53,038 nt of DNA from positions 1 through 53,038 of the forward strand of contig NW_021638307.1 of assembly GCF_900090045.1 (NCBI RefSeq), given 5' to 3'. The stretch comes from Plasmodium malariae. Its lineage: Eukaryota > Apicomplexa > Aconoidasida > Haemosporida > Plasmodiidae. Within the stretch, counting starts at the first letter, position 1. Each line of letters begins with the position of its first letter. The notes under the pieces are model-generated. The model worked only from the letters and a program-made list of their open reading frames with translations, made no database searches and had not been told where the DNA came from. This document shows positions 29,035 through 40,158 of the stretch, in pieces. The position numbers were made by a program, and so were the translations under genes.

Positions 29035-29060
29035 GGGTTTAGGGTTTAGGGTTCAGAGTT
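29035..29060 (+). repeat. Interstitial telomere repeat
   Basis: Three consecutive heptamers, GGGTTTA, GGGTTTA and GGGTTCA, followed by a degenerate GAGTTTC. Both the T and C variants used at the terminal telomere (52565-53038) are present and the orientation is the same. In DNA that is mostly A and T, a run this rich in GGG triplets at exact 7-base spacing is very unlikely by chance. It sits directly after the hydrophobic end of a decayed gene, as expected for telomere addition at a broken end. Confidence 0.88.
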
Positions 29061-29875
29061 TCTGAGAATGAATATACACTCTCCACAAACATACAATAAT
29101 ATACAGGAATATACCTATATATTTTTGATATTTTTTATTTTTGTATATTTATTATGTGATATATTAATATCTTATAAAAGATGTATAAAAACATATATTG
29201 TTTATATTAAAAATAAATGAATTGATCAATTTAATAAAGATAAAGTTTTAGACAAAGCAAAACTGAAAAAAAGTATTATTTTTGTTTTGGATAATTTATA
29301 AAAATATAACATTGTTCCTACTAATGATTTATATTTTAATACGATGTATTTTAAAAGTTACTCCATTTTTCTTACTTTGTTAATTAAATAAGTGTAATAA
29401 ATGAGGTTCTACATGTATTTATTTCTGTAGTAAACATAATAAATAAAATTCATTTATTAATTTATATATTTCATAGAATTTAGTTAAATTTAAAATATAA
29501 TGTATATAAATTTTTAATTTGTAACATTTATATGAACTTCATAGATTATAATTTACTTAAAGTAATAACCCATGAATTTTTTATATTTCCTAAAAAATAT
29601 TATTAAGACAAAATGAAAAAGACATTAGCATACATGAACAGTTCTTAATGGAGAAATTGAAAGCATAGCTAATAATAATTTTAACATAAAAATTCGTTAT
29701 TATTATTATTATTATTTATTACCACAATTTTTTGAAAAATTTTATTTTATGTAAACATTATGTATATGAATAGATACATGGAATAATTCTATAGAAGCAG
29801 CATAAATTTTCAACATCATTAATATTTCTTTTAAATATGTATAATTAATTAAATGAAATATATTAAAAATTAAAT

Positions 29876-30722
29876 AGTTGGATACAAAGATTTTTCATTT
29901 AGAAATAATTATGTAAATTATTTTTAATTTAAAATTGTATTTTTAAAAAATTTTGGAGCAAAGATAAAAAGACAACCTTTATTTTTTATGTACAATATAT
30001 ATTTCTTCTTAGATTAGAAAGTGCCATATAAATTTGATTTGTTTAATTATATTATAGCCTCTAAAAGATTTTATGCGTTCACGGAATAACAAAATCATAT
30101 ATTGTAATTAGTATATTAAAAAATATTGCTTTCTTGGTTTATTTTCACTATTATTATATTGTTATAATAAATAATATTTTTTAAGAATAAAAACTTCCAA
30201 AATATAATGCATATAATATAGGTATAAATAACAGTATGATTCCTTTAAAAATAGTAATTATTGTCTTAATGTATAGAGGAATATATAATATATATATATA
30301 TTCTCTACATTATGCATAATATATATACTCAATATTTCCACATAATAAGAAAAAAGATATTTATTTTTTAGTTTATTACGAAAAAGATAATAGAATAATT
30401 AATTAGTGGAATACGTTTTATAAACAAAGTACATATTTTAAATATTTACGAACATATTCATATTCTATTTTAATGATACTTATTTGTTTTTTTTAATTAC
30501 AATTAAAACTAATTTTATATAATACATTTTTAAATTTATTTTTCTTTGGGGTCGTTGTATAGTACATTGTAATTACATATTAATCATTGTTTGCAAAATT
30601 ATAAAATATTATATTAAACACAAATTAAATAAATAATTATAGTGTACTTTTTCGTAAAATAATATTATATTACTATTAGTTTTTTATGTTTTGAATAAAT
30701 CATTATATGAAAGATCTGTATG
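29876..30722 (+). repeat. Duplicated 5' flank of fam-type gene (copy 1)
   Basis: Upstream region of the pseudogene at 30723. It shares ordered landmarks with 38391-39231: AGTTGGATACAAAGATTTTTC versus AGTTAGATATAAATAGTTTTC, then CATTTAGAAATAATTATG versus CACTTAGAAATAATGATA, then a T-rich 'ACCTTTATTTTTTATG' versus 'ACCTTATTTAACTTTATT' segment. Nearer the gene there is a CTCAATATTTCCACATAATA-like element, also found upstream of the 22.8 kb copy (CTCAATATTTCCAAATAATA). The promoter has evidently travelled with the gene. Confidence 0.6.
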
Positions 30723-31608
30723 ATGGATAGAAAAATTCAGTTGCTCCCTTTTGCAAAAATTTATACTTTTGTCCTTTTAACATGAACATCCCATTTTTAC
30801 AATGATAGGGAATAGTAATATGATATAATCATATTTATTATTATTTATGTGTGTACTGATTCGTTTGTATTAACATTTTTATATAGTATTATTAATTCAA
30901 ATAAATAGTATATATGTACATTATTCTTTTAGAGTACAATTAGAAAATCCCAGAATGAGGACTATATCCTTAGTAGAAAGTTAAAAAAAAGAAATTATCG
31001 ATCACTAGTATAATATAAAAAAAATAAGTATTTAAATAATGTTTGTTTCAAAGAAGATATATCAAATAATATAAAGTGAGAAAAAAATGATATATGTAAT
31101 AATGAAACAAAGGCCAATGTAAAAAACAGAAAATTAAATTGAAGTTTACTGAATATGGCATAGTACTCTAGAGAATTTATAGACTATAATAGTGGAATGT
31201 TTGATAAAAAGCGCTTTAATATTAAAAATAAATTGATCAAAAAAATATATTATGATGATTTTCTTGATAAAAACAGGAAAATTAGTAATATAGCTTTAAA
31301 AACAATAAAACCTAGAAGTTATAGATTTGGAAATACTATATTTATTCTTTTTTTCTTATTGGGAATAGGATCACCCATACTATTAGCATTATATTTGGGA
31401 GAAAATTCAATTTTTGTAAAATTTAGTTCTTTTTGGAGTATTATAGAAAGAAATTTAGGGGTCCAATAAAACAATTAGGTGTATAAAATTTTTTTCTAAT
31501 ATTCTTTTTTGTATGTATCTTAATACTAGGATCATCATTAAAATAACCATACCAAAAATATTAAGAAATAATGAAAAATATAAGAAAATTAAGTTGTTGA
31601 TTGAGTAA
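30723..31608 (+). pseudogene. fam-m-like exported protein pseudogene
   Basis: Exon 1 is 30723-30809 (87 nt). Codon 21, Trp in every other copy here, is TGA at 30783-30785, and the donor position 30810-30811 reads GA instead of GT. Exon 2 starts after TTTTAG at 30933 and has several stops before 31197. From 31197 an open stretch of 90 codons keeps the fam-m body: MFDKKRFNIKNK, YYDDFLDKNRKISNIALK, IKPRSYRFGN and the membrane segment FILFFLLGIGSPILL. The terminal block IPKILRNNEKYKKIKLLIE lies at about 31550-31605 in another frame. Intact fam-m proteins have a signal, a PEXEL-like motif and two membrane segments; here the second segment is broken. Confidence 0.85.
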
Positions 31609-34600
31609 AATGAGAAATAAGGAACATGTATTTTTCTGTTAGGAAGGTATCAATATGAAGTATTAAATGAAGTACCTTTATGGTATACTTAATAGATATT
31701 ATTATTTTTGCTGTAATTCTAAAAATTATATTGTGGGTATGTATTTTTTTTCATATAAAATAGAAAAAATTATGTTCATTGTTATGTGAGTGTGAATTAT
31801 GTGATGTTTTTCAATTTGCATTATAGAGCATTAGTTTAGCTTAAAAATACTTGGAATAATTCACTTGGTTGTATGTATTAAGAGCTTTATATGAAAAATA
31901 TATTTCTGTGCTTTAAAATGAATATATGATGACATAATTAGTATAACTTTATTGAACTCTGAAAATGTAGGTATTCCCTAAAAATTGCTGCTCCGTATTA
32001 TATAAATTGTTACATTCTAAATGTATTATTTGTTTAGCTAATTAGGAGTATATGTTATTACATATAAATTAACAACATGTATGAATTTTTTGTATATAAT
32101 AAAAGGAAGTAATATATATTGTTCCATTTATATGTATATATATTTTTCTTATATAGGAAAGAAAAATTTTATCGTATAAAATATATTTTATGAGAAATAT
32201 ATTATAAAATAAATTAATCATAATATATATTTTACCACATATAAATTAGTAGAGACAAAAGTAATAATTCATTCGAAAAAATGAAACATTTTTATAATAA
32301 AAATATTATAGAATTGTTAAATAATAAAGGGTTAATAACAGCCGTATTATTGAATGAATGAAATGTAAAAAAAGGTATATATTTTATATAGGGAAAAACA
32401 AACATTTAATAAAAACAAGAAGAATATTAGTAAAAAAAAGTAACTAAAGTTGAAATTACACAATTTTATTATTAACTAAATATATGATTAAATCTGCTTT
32501 TATTCTAAAGATAATTTTTATATATATAAATATTAAGGAAGGAAGTAATTTAAACGAAATCTATGTATATATATTTTAATAATAAAATAATTTTTAATGT
32601 GTTTTACTGAACTCATTTTAGTGGTATCCTGTCTAATATTCTAAACAGCATATTTAGGAACAAATTTTAATTTAAGAAAAAAATTATTTAAGCGAAAATC
32701 ATATTTTTATATATTTAATATATATATCATCATGTATAAAAATTACTAGAATTTGATTATTTAATATATATTTTAGGTATAACATATTACAATGAGCTCA
32801 TGAAAATTTTAAATGAAATCTTATCAAAAATAATTTATTAGTTAAAATAAAAACTTAAAATCCCTTATATGTTGCAATTTTTATGAAAAATTGAAAAAAA
32901 AAAAAAAAACTATAATAGTTACACTAACGTATTATTTTACAAAAGTTCTATAAAAAAAATATATTTGTTTAAATTCTTTATCTTTTTCTTATAAATTCCT
33001 TTTTACATAAATTATTTATATTACTTTTATATCTAATAAGTACACTTTTAATTTTATGGACTGTGTTAGACAATATGGCAATTTTTTAAAAAATTCTTCT
33101 TAACTTTGTAAACCATTTTGAATTAATAATACATAAAATAAATAAAATTATTAATTAATAGTTATACAATAAATACAGTACTATAAATTAAAAAATATAA
33201 TATACAAATGGGAATGTATTATTACTCAAATAAACAACAATATTAGTAATTAACAAAATATACAAAAATATAACTAGTAGACAAAACAAAGCATACATAG
33301 ATTTCCAGCATTCAGACAAAACTTCTCTAAAATTTGGATATTGATTTATTATAGTAAAAGATGAATATATTTGATTTAATAACATGATTATTAGATTGTA
33401 TTTCATTAATATATAGTTTTGTTATTATTTCCTAAAAGGTTATTATATTTAAACATATCGAACATTAAAGTTAAAATAATACTTTTAACTTGTATATGAT
33501 ATGTAATTAATTTTTGATCCATTATAAAATTATTTTATTTGTTTTTATATATGTATATATTAGATATAGAATAATTTAATACATAATCCTCATATATATA
33601 GAGTTTGTTTTATGCATGTATAACACAGTATAGAGAAAGGTGAATTTATATAGTACTATTAAATTATAATGAACTACAGACTTAGTATTTTATTATTATC
33701 GTATGAACGTTATTATTGCTTTTTTTTTATCTATTATGCGAATGTAAGTAAAAACGAAATTATAAGTTACTTATAAATTGCTGTAATGGAAAAATTACTT
33801 CTGAAATAGTCTGCTTATATGAAGACAAGTGAATAGTTATGTAATTACATACTATAGGGATATTTCATATTTTCCTTAGCATGTTATATTTATAGTAAAT
33901 ATTATGAAATGGATAGTAAATATGCAACTTATTAAAGTATATTAAATATCAGAATAGATTATTTTTAATAAAAAGAAAAATAATAAACAAGAATATATAC
34001 ATATTTATCAACTAATTCTATTGTATTTAAATATTATATATTTGGAGGGAAAAAAAAGGAAAACAGGAAATTAGACAATTAGATATAACAGAAATAGAAA
34101 TAAGATAAAAAAATTGCCAGAAGACTGGAATAATATAAAATATAAAAAATATAATAAGAGAGTTTATTTAAATAAGGATAATAAATTATCATGAAATAAT
34201 ATTTATGCTTATGATGTAAAAGGAATCTTTTTCTATATTTATTTGCATTAGGATCAAAATAAATCTTCTAAAAGGCTTAAAATTTAAAAAAGAACAGTAT
34301 TTCTATAAGGTAAAAATTAATATGCAACTAATTTTTATATTTAATTAAAAAAACGTCAATGCATAGTATGTTGTTATTCTCACAATATTATTATCCTAAT
34401 AAACATATAACTCTCATGTATATGAATTAATTAAATGAATTCATATAAAGTGGTTACTTATAAAGCTCAATAATTCTGCATATATATAAAATAAATATAT
34501 ATATATATAAATATATTTATATTTAAATGATAAAATGAAAAAAAATATAATAAATTGAGTACTTGATAAAACAAAAATTCTGAGAAATCTTTGAAAAAAT

Positions 34601-34919
34601 AACTAAAATACAAACATACGGTTTATTTTCTAAACTATGAAAATAAAAAAATTAATAAAAAAAAAAAAAAAAGAGAAGAATTTAAAAATTTACATATTCT
34701 CATAAGGGATTTATAAAATTAATTAAATGAACAAATCTAAACTTATAAATGTTATATTTACATTAGGAGGAACAATAATAACGTTAAAAGGATTCTTTTA
34801 GGTAAAAACTAAATATAATTTACATTATACATAAATATGAGTAGTTTGTAAGTATAAACTCTAATACATATTAAATTTCATATGCATTGATATAAATGAA
34901 TTCAAATTAAATATTTCAA
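31609..34919. other. Intergenic region with duplicated fam 3' flank
   Basis: No supported gene. The first 0.6 kb is the downstream flank of the fam-m pseudogene and matches the downstream flank of the 39.2 kb gene. The minus-strand frame 33188-33406 has a hydrophobic half but no start context, splice site or family motif. Between 34070 and 34800 there are Lys/Asn-rich fragments with scattered stops that could be gene debris, but nothing I can assign. Confidence 0.5.
31860..32180 (+). repeat. Duplicated 3' flank of fam-type gene (copy 1)
   Basis: Resembles 40440-40760 in the same order: ATATGAAAAATATATTTCTG / ATATGAAAAGTATATATTTG, TGCTTTAAAATGAATATA / TGCTTTAAAAAGCATACA, ATTATTTGTTTAGCTAATTA / ACTATTTGTTTAAGTAATTA, then AAAGGAAGTAATATATATTG / AAAGGGAGTAATATATTCTG, then TATAGGAAAGAA / TTAGGAAAGAA. 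This shows that downstream non-coding DNA was copied along with the gene. Confidence 0.65.
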
Positions 34920-35811
34920 TCAATTTTGCTTTAATTTATTATTGAAATGGAAAGCTAGATCCTCAATTAAACTATTCGAGAAATTTTTAAAATCCTTATT
35001 AATAATTTTAAAGTATTTAAAAATAAAATAAAAAATTGATACTGAGATGAATGCTATAGATCCTAGAATGATTATACACATGTGGGCATCAATTGTAGGA
35101 TTAAGAAGTTTGGTCATAATAATAATACTTATAATGGGGAATAATAAAATTGGAGTAAAAACCTTAAGAGCTAATTCTTTCTTATTTTCTACAGGTTTAC
35201 CAGTAAATTTATTTATCTCTATATATTCAAAGCCTAATAGTTTTCCCAATATTGTTTCATATTTTGCATCTAGTTTCTTCAAATAATTAGATATCCCAGA
35301 TGATTTGTCTTTTCTTTCTGGCTTATAACTTTTCGTTTGAATATATTTTCCTTTTAATTCTCCTTTTACCCCTTCAAGATAATTAACAGAGTTTAATGAA
35401 TCATTGGAACTATCAAAATTATCGTTAGAATTTAATGAAATAAGTGAGTTTTTATGGTTGTTCTGAAACTTATCATTTAAATTAAATTCTGAATATTCAT
35501 AATCTTTGTATGTTTGTCCATATAATAATCTGCTTACTTTTATACCTTATACATTCCTTATGTCGATTTTTTTGTTGCTTGGTATTCCAGAGTTTGTCTA
35601 AAAATTAGGGTAAATATTTAATAGGTAGAAAAATAACCGTATTATATATAATTAAGAAAGTCATTTTAAAATAGAAATGAAAATCTTCAAAAAACTATAT
35701 AGAAATTATTTATTAAAGCAATTATATTACCTCATAGGAATAAAACATCCATAATAAAAAGGAAAATGAGAAACGTTTAATAAGGAAAGCGAATTTATAT
35801 GTTTTTTCCAT
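34920..35811 (-). pseudogene. Exported protein gene with a single stop codon
   Basis: Two exons: 35811-35731 (81 nt, signal segment with FSFSFLLWMFYSYE, donor GTAATA) and 35597-34920 after AATTTTTAG. Codon 17 of exon 2 is TAA (35549-35547); everything else is open to the end. The product would be about 252 aa. It has VSRLLYGQ (PEXEL-like: R and L in register, G at the fifth position), a Ser/Asn-rich hydrophilic middle, the block YLKKLDAKYETILGKLLGF, and two membrane segments (VFTPILLFPIISIIIMTKLL and CIIILGSIAFISVSIFYFIF), then a basic tail. The design and orientation match the intact exported gene at 24.7 kb, although the sequence is largely different. A sequencing error or strain-specific null allele is possible. 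Confidence 0.72.
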
Positions 35812-38390
35812 GATGTAAATTTATTTATAGGTACTAAACTTTTTTGATAATATAATTTTTATCTGTATGATTTTACAATAATATTGTATAAAGATTTTTT
35901 AAAGTTTTACTCTATTGAATTTGCTAATTTCAAAATTTAAAACCTTTTAGAGTTTCTTAAATAGTGATAATTATATAAGTTTTTCAAAGCAAAAATAGGT
36001 AAAATTCGTTAAATAAAAATATTATAGTAATTTGTTTTTATGTAAATATATTATTATTTAAAGTAATATAAATATGGAATAAGATTTTAAAAATATTATA
36101 AATTATATAATTATATTAGTTATTGTAATTAAGAGTTGATGTAAATATGTTATTTAAGAAAAAGTTAATTACATTCTTATATTTTTCTTGCGCATATTAA
36201 AAAAAATATTTAGCTATTTTAATTATGAAAATTGTTAAAATATAGTATAATTACAAGATAAGGCAAATGGAAATCATTGAAAATATATTATTTAAAATTA
36301 AAATTTTATGATTGAAATAATGACAAATATGTTGAATTTATCTAAATTCTTATGTACAAAAAATTATTTTGAAATAATTAGTAATAAGAGTAATAATTAA
36401 AACATTAATATGCATCATAATAATTATTTAATAAAATTTAATTTATATGCATATATACAATATTTTAGACTTATGTCATTTAATAAAAAGTTCTTAAAAT
36501 ACTGTTAGAGATCAAAAATACGGAATATAGTTTAGTTTACTTTTATTGTTATCTTATATAAGATAAATTAATCTTATACTTTTTTTAACAGTATAAGACT
36601 TAATTTTATTATAGGATGCTTAATTTAACTATCTTTAACAGTAGTTCAAAATTTTTAAAAATACAATATATAATATTAAAAATAAAAATTTGGGCATGTG
36701 AATATTTTTTTTTATTTATGCGATTAAAAATAAGATGATATAATTAAAGGGGGAGGAAACAAAACAAATAAAAAAAATAATAAATTTACATATATTAAAA
36801 TTGTTATAAAGAATTATATATACATAATTTAAGGGCACTATAATTATACTTTAATACTGAATTATTAGTTATTTTATTTTATATAAGGTATTAACTTGTA
36901 ACATAATAGAAAAAAGTGTACTCTAAAATACAATGTATCTATGATATTAAGATTATGAACTAAGAAAAGCAAAAGATTGTGCTTTACTAGTAATGAACAA
37001 ATTATTATGTAAAATTATAAAATAGTAAACATTTCAAATATTTTTATTTTGTATAAAAGAAAAAACATAAGCTACACTATGTGAATTATGATGAAACCTT
37101 ATAAACCGTGAATTAAATTTGTAAAATTATTGAACATTTAAATGATATCATATTTTTTGTAGATATTGTATTATATATCTTGCACAGGAATGTAAATAAT
37201 ATATTTAAATTTTATATTATTATATATTTAACTTATTTTATTTGTATGCATTAAATATTAATTATATTATTTATTAAATGTAAAAAATACATAATACAAA
37301 AATTACGCTAACTTTATTGAGTAATATATATATAACAGAAAAATTTATCCATGATATATATACTTAATAAAAAGAAAAATAAATATTTTACAAGGAAATT
37401 AAACTATTAGTTCATTATTTTCTAACTTAAGAGATGTATAAATAATTGTGAAAAATAAACATATATTTTCCATGAAGACCCAAAAAAAATGTTTAAAAAT
37501 CACCAATATTTCTAGAACAGAAAAATGGTACTTCTAAATAATTGCTTGGAAGGATATCATTATGTAATATCCTTATTTTTCGAAAATTATTTTATAAAAT
37601 ATATACATGGATTATTATATATTTTTAAAATCGATAAAATTATATTATATAAAGAAACATTAAATGAAATTAAAAAAATAGGACAATAAAATTTACGAAA
37701 AACCTAAAAGAGACTAAATAAAAGAATTAATAAGTGTTGTTACGATAATAATATATACATTAAAGGAATAAATATATATTACTTTAATTTTTATAATTTA
37801 AAAATGGCGTTTTAAATTTAGAAAATTTTTTTTCTATTTCAATTTTCAAATTATTAACTTGCAGGCTAAGACTTTTTAATAGGAATAATTTGAAATTATA
37901 TATTAGATTATTACAATAAATATTTATGAATATGATTTTTTTATAATTCTCATATCCACTTTATCTCTTGAGAAAATAAACAATTGGGGTAAAATAAATT
38001 TTTTCCATTAAAAGTATTTTTAATAAAATGTTATTTTTTTATATATTTATATAGATTTATTATGATTCACTGTTAAAATGCATTACAAACATTGCGTACT
38101 TTAAAATGAATAAAAACAAAATAATAAATTTATTTGAAAATCATACATAGAAAAATTATTAAACCATAATTTTTAGTAAATTATATTGTTATTCTTAATG
38201 ATTCGTTAAAAATCATTTATATTCTGTATATTATTTGTAAATTTATTTCATATATGTTTCCAAATTAATTAAATTATTTGTACTATATTAATGCTTATTA
38301 TATCTTTAATCTCCTTTTTTTTTTTTTTTTCTTTTTTTGATTATATTAATATTCCTTCTAAAAGTTTAGAATTAATTAAAAATAATTAAG
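35812..38390. other. Intergenic AT-rich region
   Basis: No gene recognised in 2.6 kb. The left edge is the presumed promoter of the minus-strand exported gene. A long T run lies near 38315. Confidence 0.55.
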
Positions 38391-39231
38391 TAGTTAGATA
38401 TAAATAGTTTTCACTTAGAAATAATGATATATATTTATTTTAATTAAATCTATAACATTCAAAAGTTTTCGAAAAAACAAAAAAATTAGACCTTATTTAA
38501 CTTTATTTTTTCATAAATTAGGTATTTCCTTATACACTCGATTCTTTAAGTATGGTCAAAAATATAAAAGATGTATTTCCTTTATGTATATATATATAAT
38601 GCTGATATATTAACATATTACAAAATATCATGTAAAATATAGTTATCCTCATTTATTATTACTGTTTTTGTGTTGTTAAAATTAATATTTTTTTACAAAT
38701 AATTTTTTTGAAAATATCATGTTAATAAAATTATAATTTATAATGACAAGATATTCATAACATTACTTATTGCTTTGGAGTATGAAATAATGTATTTTAT
38801 ATGTATACTATACGATCTATATGGTATATAAATTCCGTATTTCCTTATAATATGGAAATACTATTTTTTTCCTAATTTATTCTGAATGGAATTAATAATA
38901 AAAATTATTTAGTTAAATTACTCTGCTAAATAATTAAAATATATATTTTGAATATTTTTATATAAATTAATATTATTTTATTTAGATCAAAGTTATTTTT
39001 TTTTAATAAACACTATAAAGTTAAAAATTTTATAATACCTTTTTAATATTATTTTTGTATATGCATGTTATAAAATACTCTACTTTTATGTAAATTTTAT
39101 TAAGTAGATACAAAAGAAAAAAAAAAATTAGAATTAAATAACTAATATAATATCCTTTGCCTTTAAGAAGTTATAGTATAACTTTTTATATATTTTTTAC
39201 TAAATATTTTAAAATATTTAAAGAACAGAAC
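38391..39231 (+). repeat. Duplicated 5' flank of fam-type gene (copy 2)
   Basis: Counterpart of 29876-30722; see that entry for the shared landmarks. It lies directly before the intact fam-l gene, so it presumably contains a working promoter. Parts also resemble 49600-50402 upstream of the last pseudogene (AT-rich segment with CCTTTAAAACATATATATCC versus a similar stretch here). Confidence 0.55.
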
Positions 39232-40158
39232 ATGAAAAAAAGCATTATGATTTTATCATTTATTAAAATTGTTGTACTTATCTTCTTAACGTGGATACCG
39301 CATCTAAGTAATCATGTGGTATGATAAAATTATTTAAGAATATTTTTGTTATTTATATTTTTATGAATACACTTTTCATCCTTATATTATTTATTCATTA
39401 AATTACTATTATTTATTTTGTATTTTTAGATTACGTTTAACAAATACCTAGGCAAAAAGTACACGCTTGCTATAAAATTAGACGACAGAATATATCGATT
39501 ACTAGCAAAATATAAAAAGGATAAGGATTCAAAAGTTGCAATGTTAAGAGATGATATATCAAATAATGGAATGGACAAAAAAAAGGATATATATAATACT
39601 GAAAAGGAGTGCACAGAAAAAAAGAAAGAATTATATAGAGGTTCATTAAATAATTATGATAAACACAAACAAGATATGAACAATAAATATCCTAAATTTG
39701 TGACAAAAAAATACAGTCATCTTGAAAAAAAAATATTCAAAGAGCTGGATTTTGTAGATTTTCTTAAAAGGAACAAGAATATTAGTGATAAGACTTACAA
39801 AACAATAATGCGTAAAAAATTCTCATTACGATTAGGATCACCTTTATTATTGTTTTTGTTGTTATCAACTCTACTCATAGTAGATATATCTCTGTGTTAT
39901 CCATCTGGAGGAAAGGGATTTTGCGAGCTATTAAATTTAGACACGATTTTAAGTTCCTGGAAAACTATTTTGAAGAATCATTTTAGTTGGTTATTGATTG
40001 GTGCAAAAGCAACAACTAATGCTGTATTAGGAAATTTATTTAATATTGTATTATATGTCATTCCTTTTTTAATATTAGGTGTTACACTTATATCGTACGT
40101 TTTTTATTACCATAAAAAAGCTAAAAAATATGAAAAAATTAAGTTCAGTAAAAAGTGA
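39232..40158 (+). CDS. fam-l exported protein
   Basis: Exon 1 is 39232-39318 (29 codons, hydrophobic, Trp21, donor GTATGA). Exon 2 is 39430-40158 after GTATTTTTAG; both are phase 0, giving 271 aa without a stop. Residues 1-29 form the signal/anchor. Residues 49-55 are RIYRLLA, the PEXEL-like motif of the family. Residues about 65-125 are hydrophilic. Residues about 126-155 carry the fam-l core HLEKKIFKELDFVDFLKRNK and IMRKKFSLRLG. Membrane segments lie at about 166-184 (PLLLFLLLSTLLIVDISL) and 232-255 (FNIVLYVIPFLILGVTLISY), and the tail is YHKKAKKYEKIKFSKK. In P. malariae the fam-l and fam-m families are large, subtelomeric and predicted to be exported to the infected red cell; their function is unproven. 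Reading direction is toward the telomere. It is the best-preserved fam copy here. Confidence 0.9.

Noticed and set aside
33188..33406. Minus-strand hydrophobic frame of 72 codons
   Set aside because: One membrane-like stretch but no start context, second exon or recognised motif; hydrophobic frames arise often in T-rich DNA.
35047..35286. Plus-strand frame within 34.9-35.8 kb
   Set aside because: Antisense shadow of the minus-strand exported gene.
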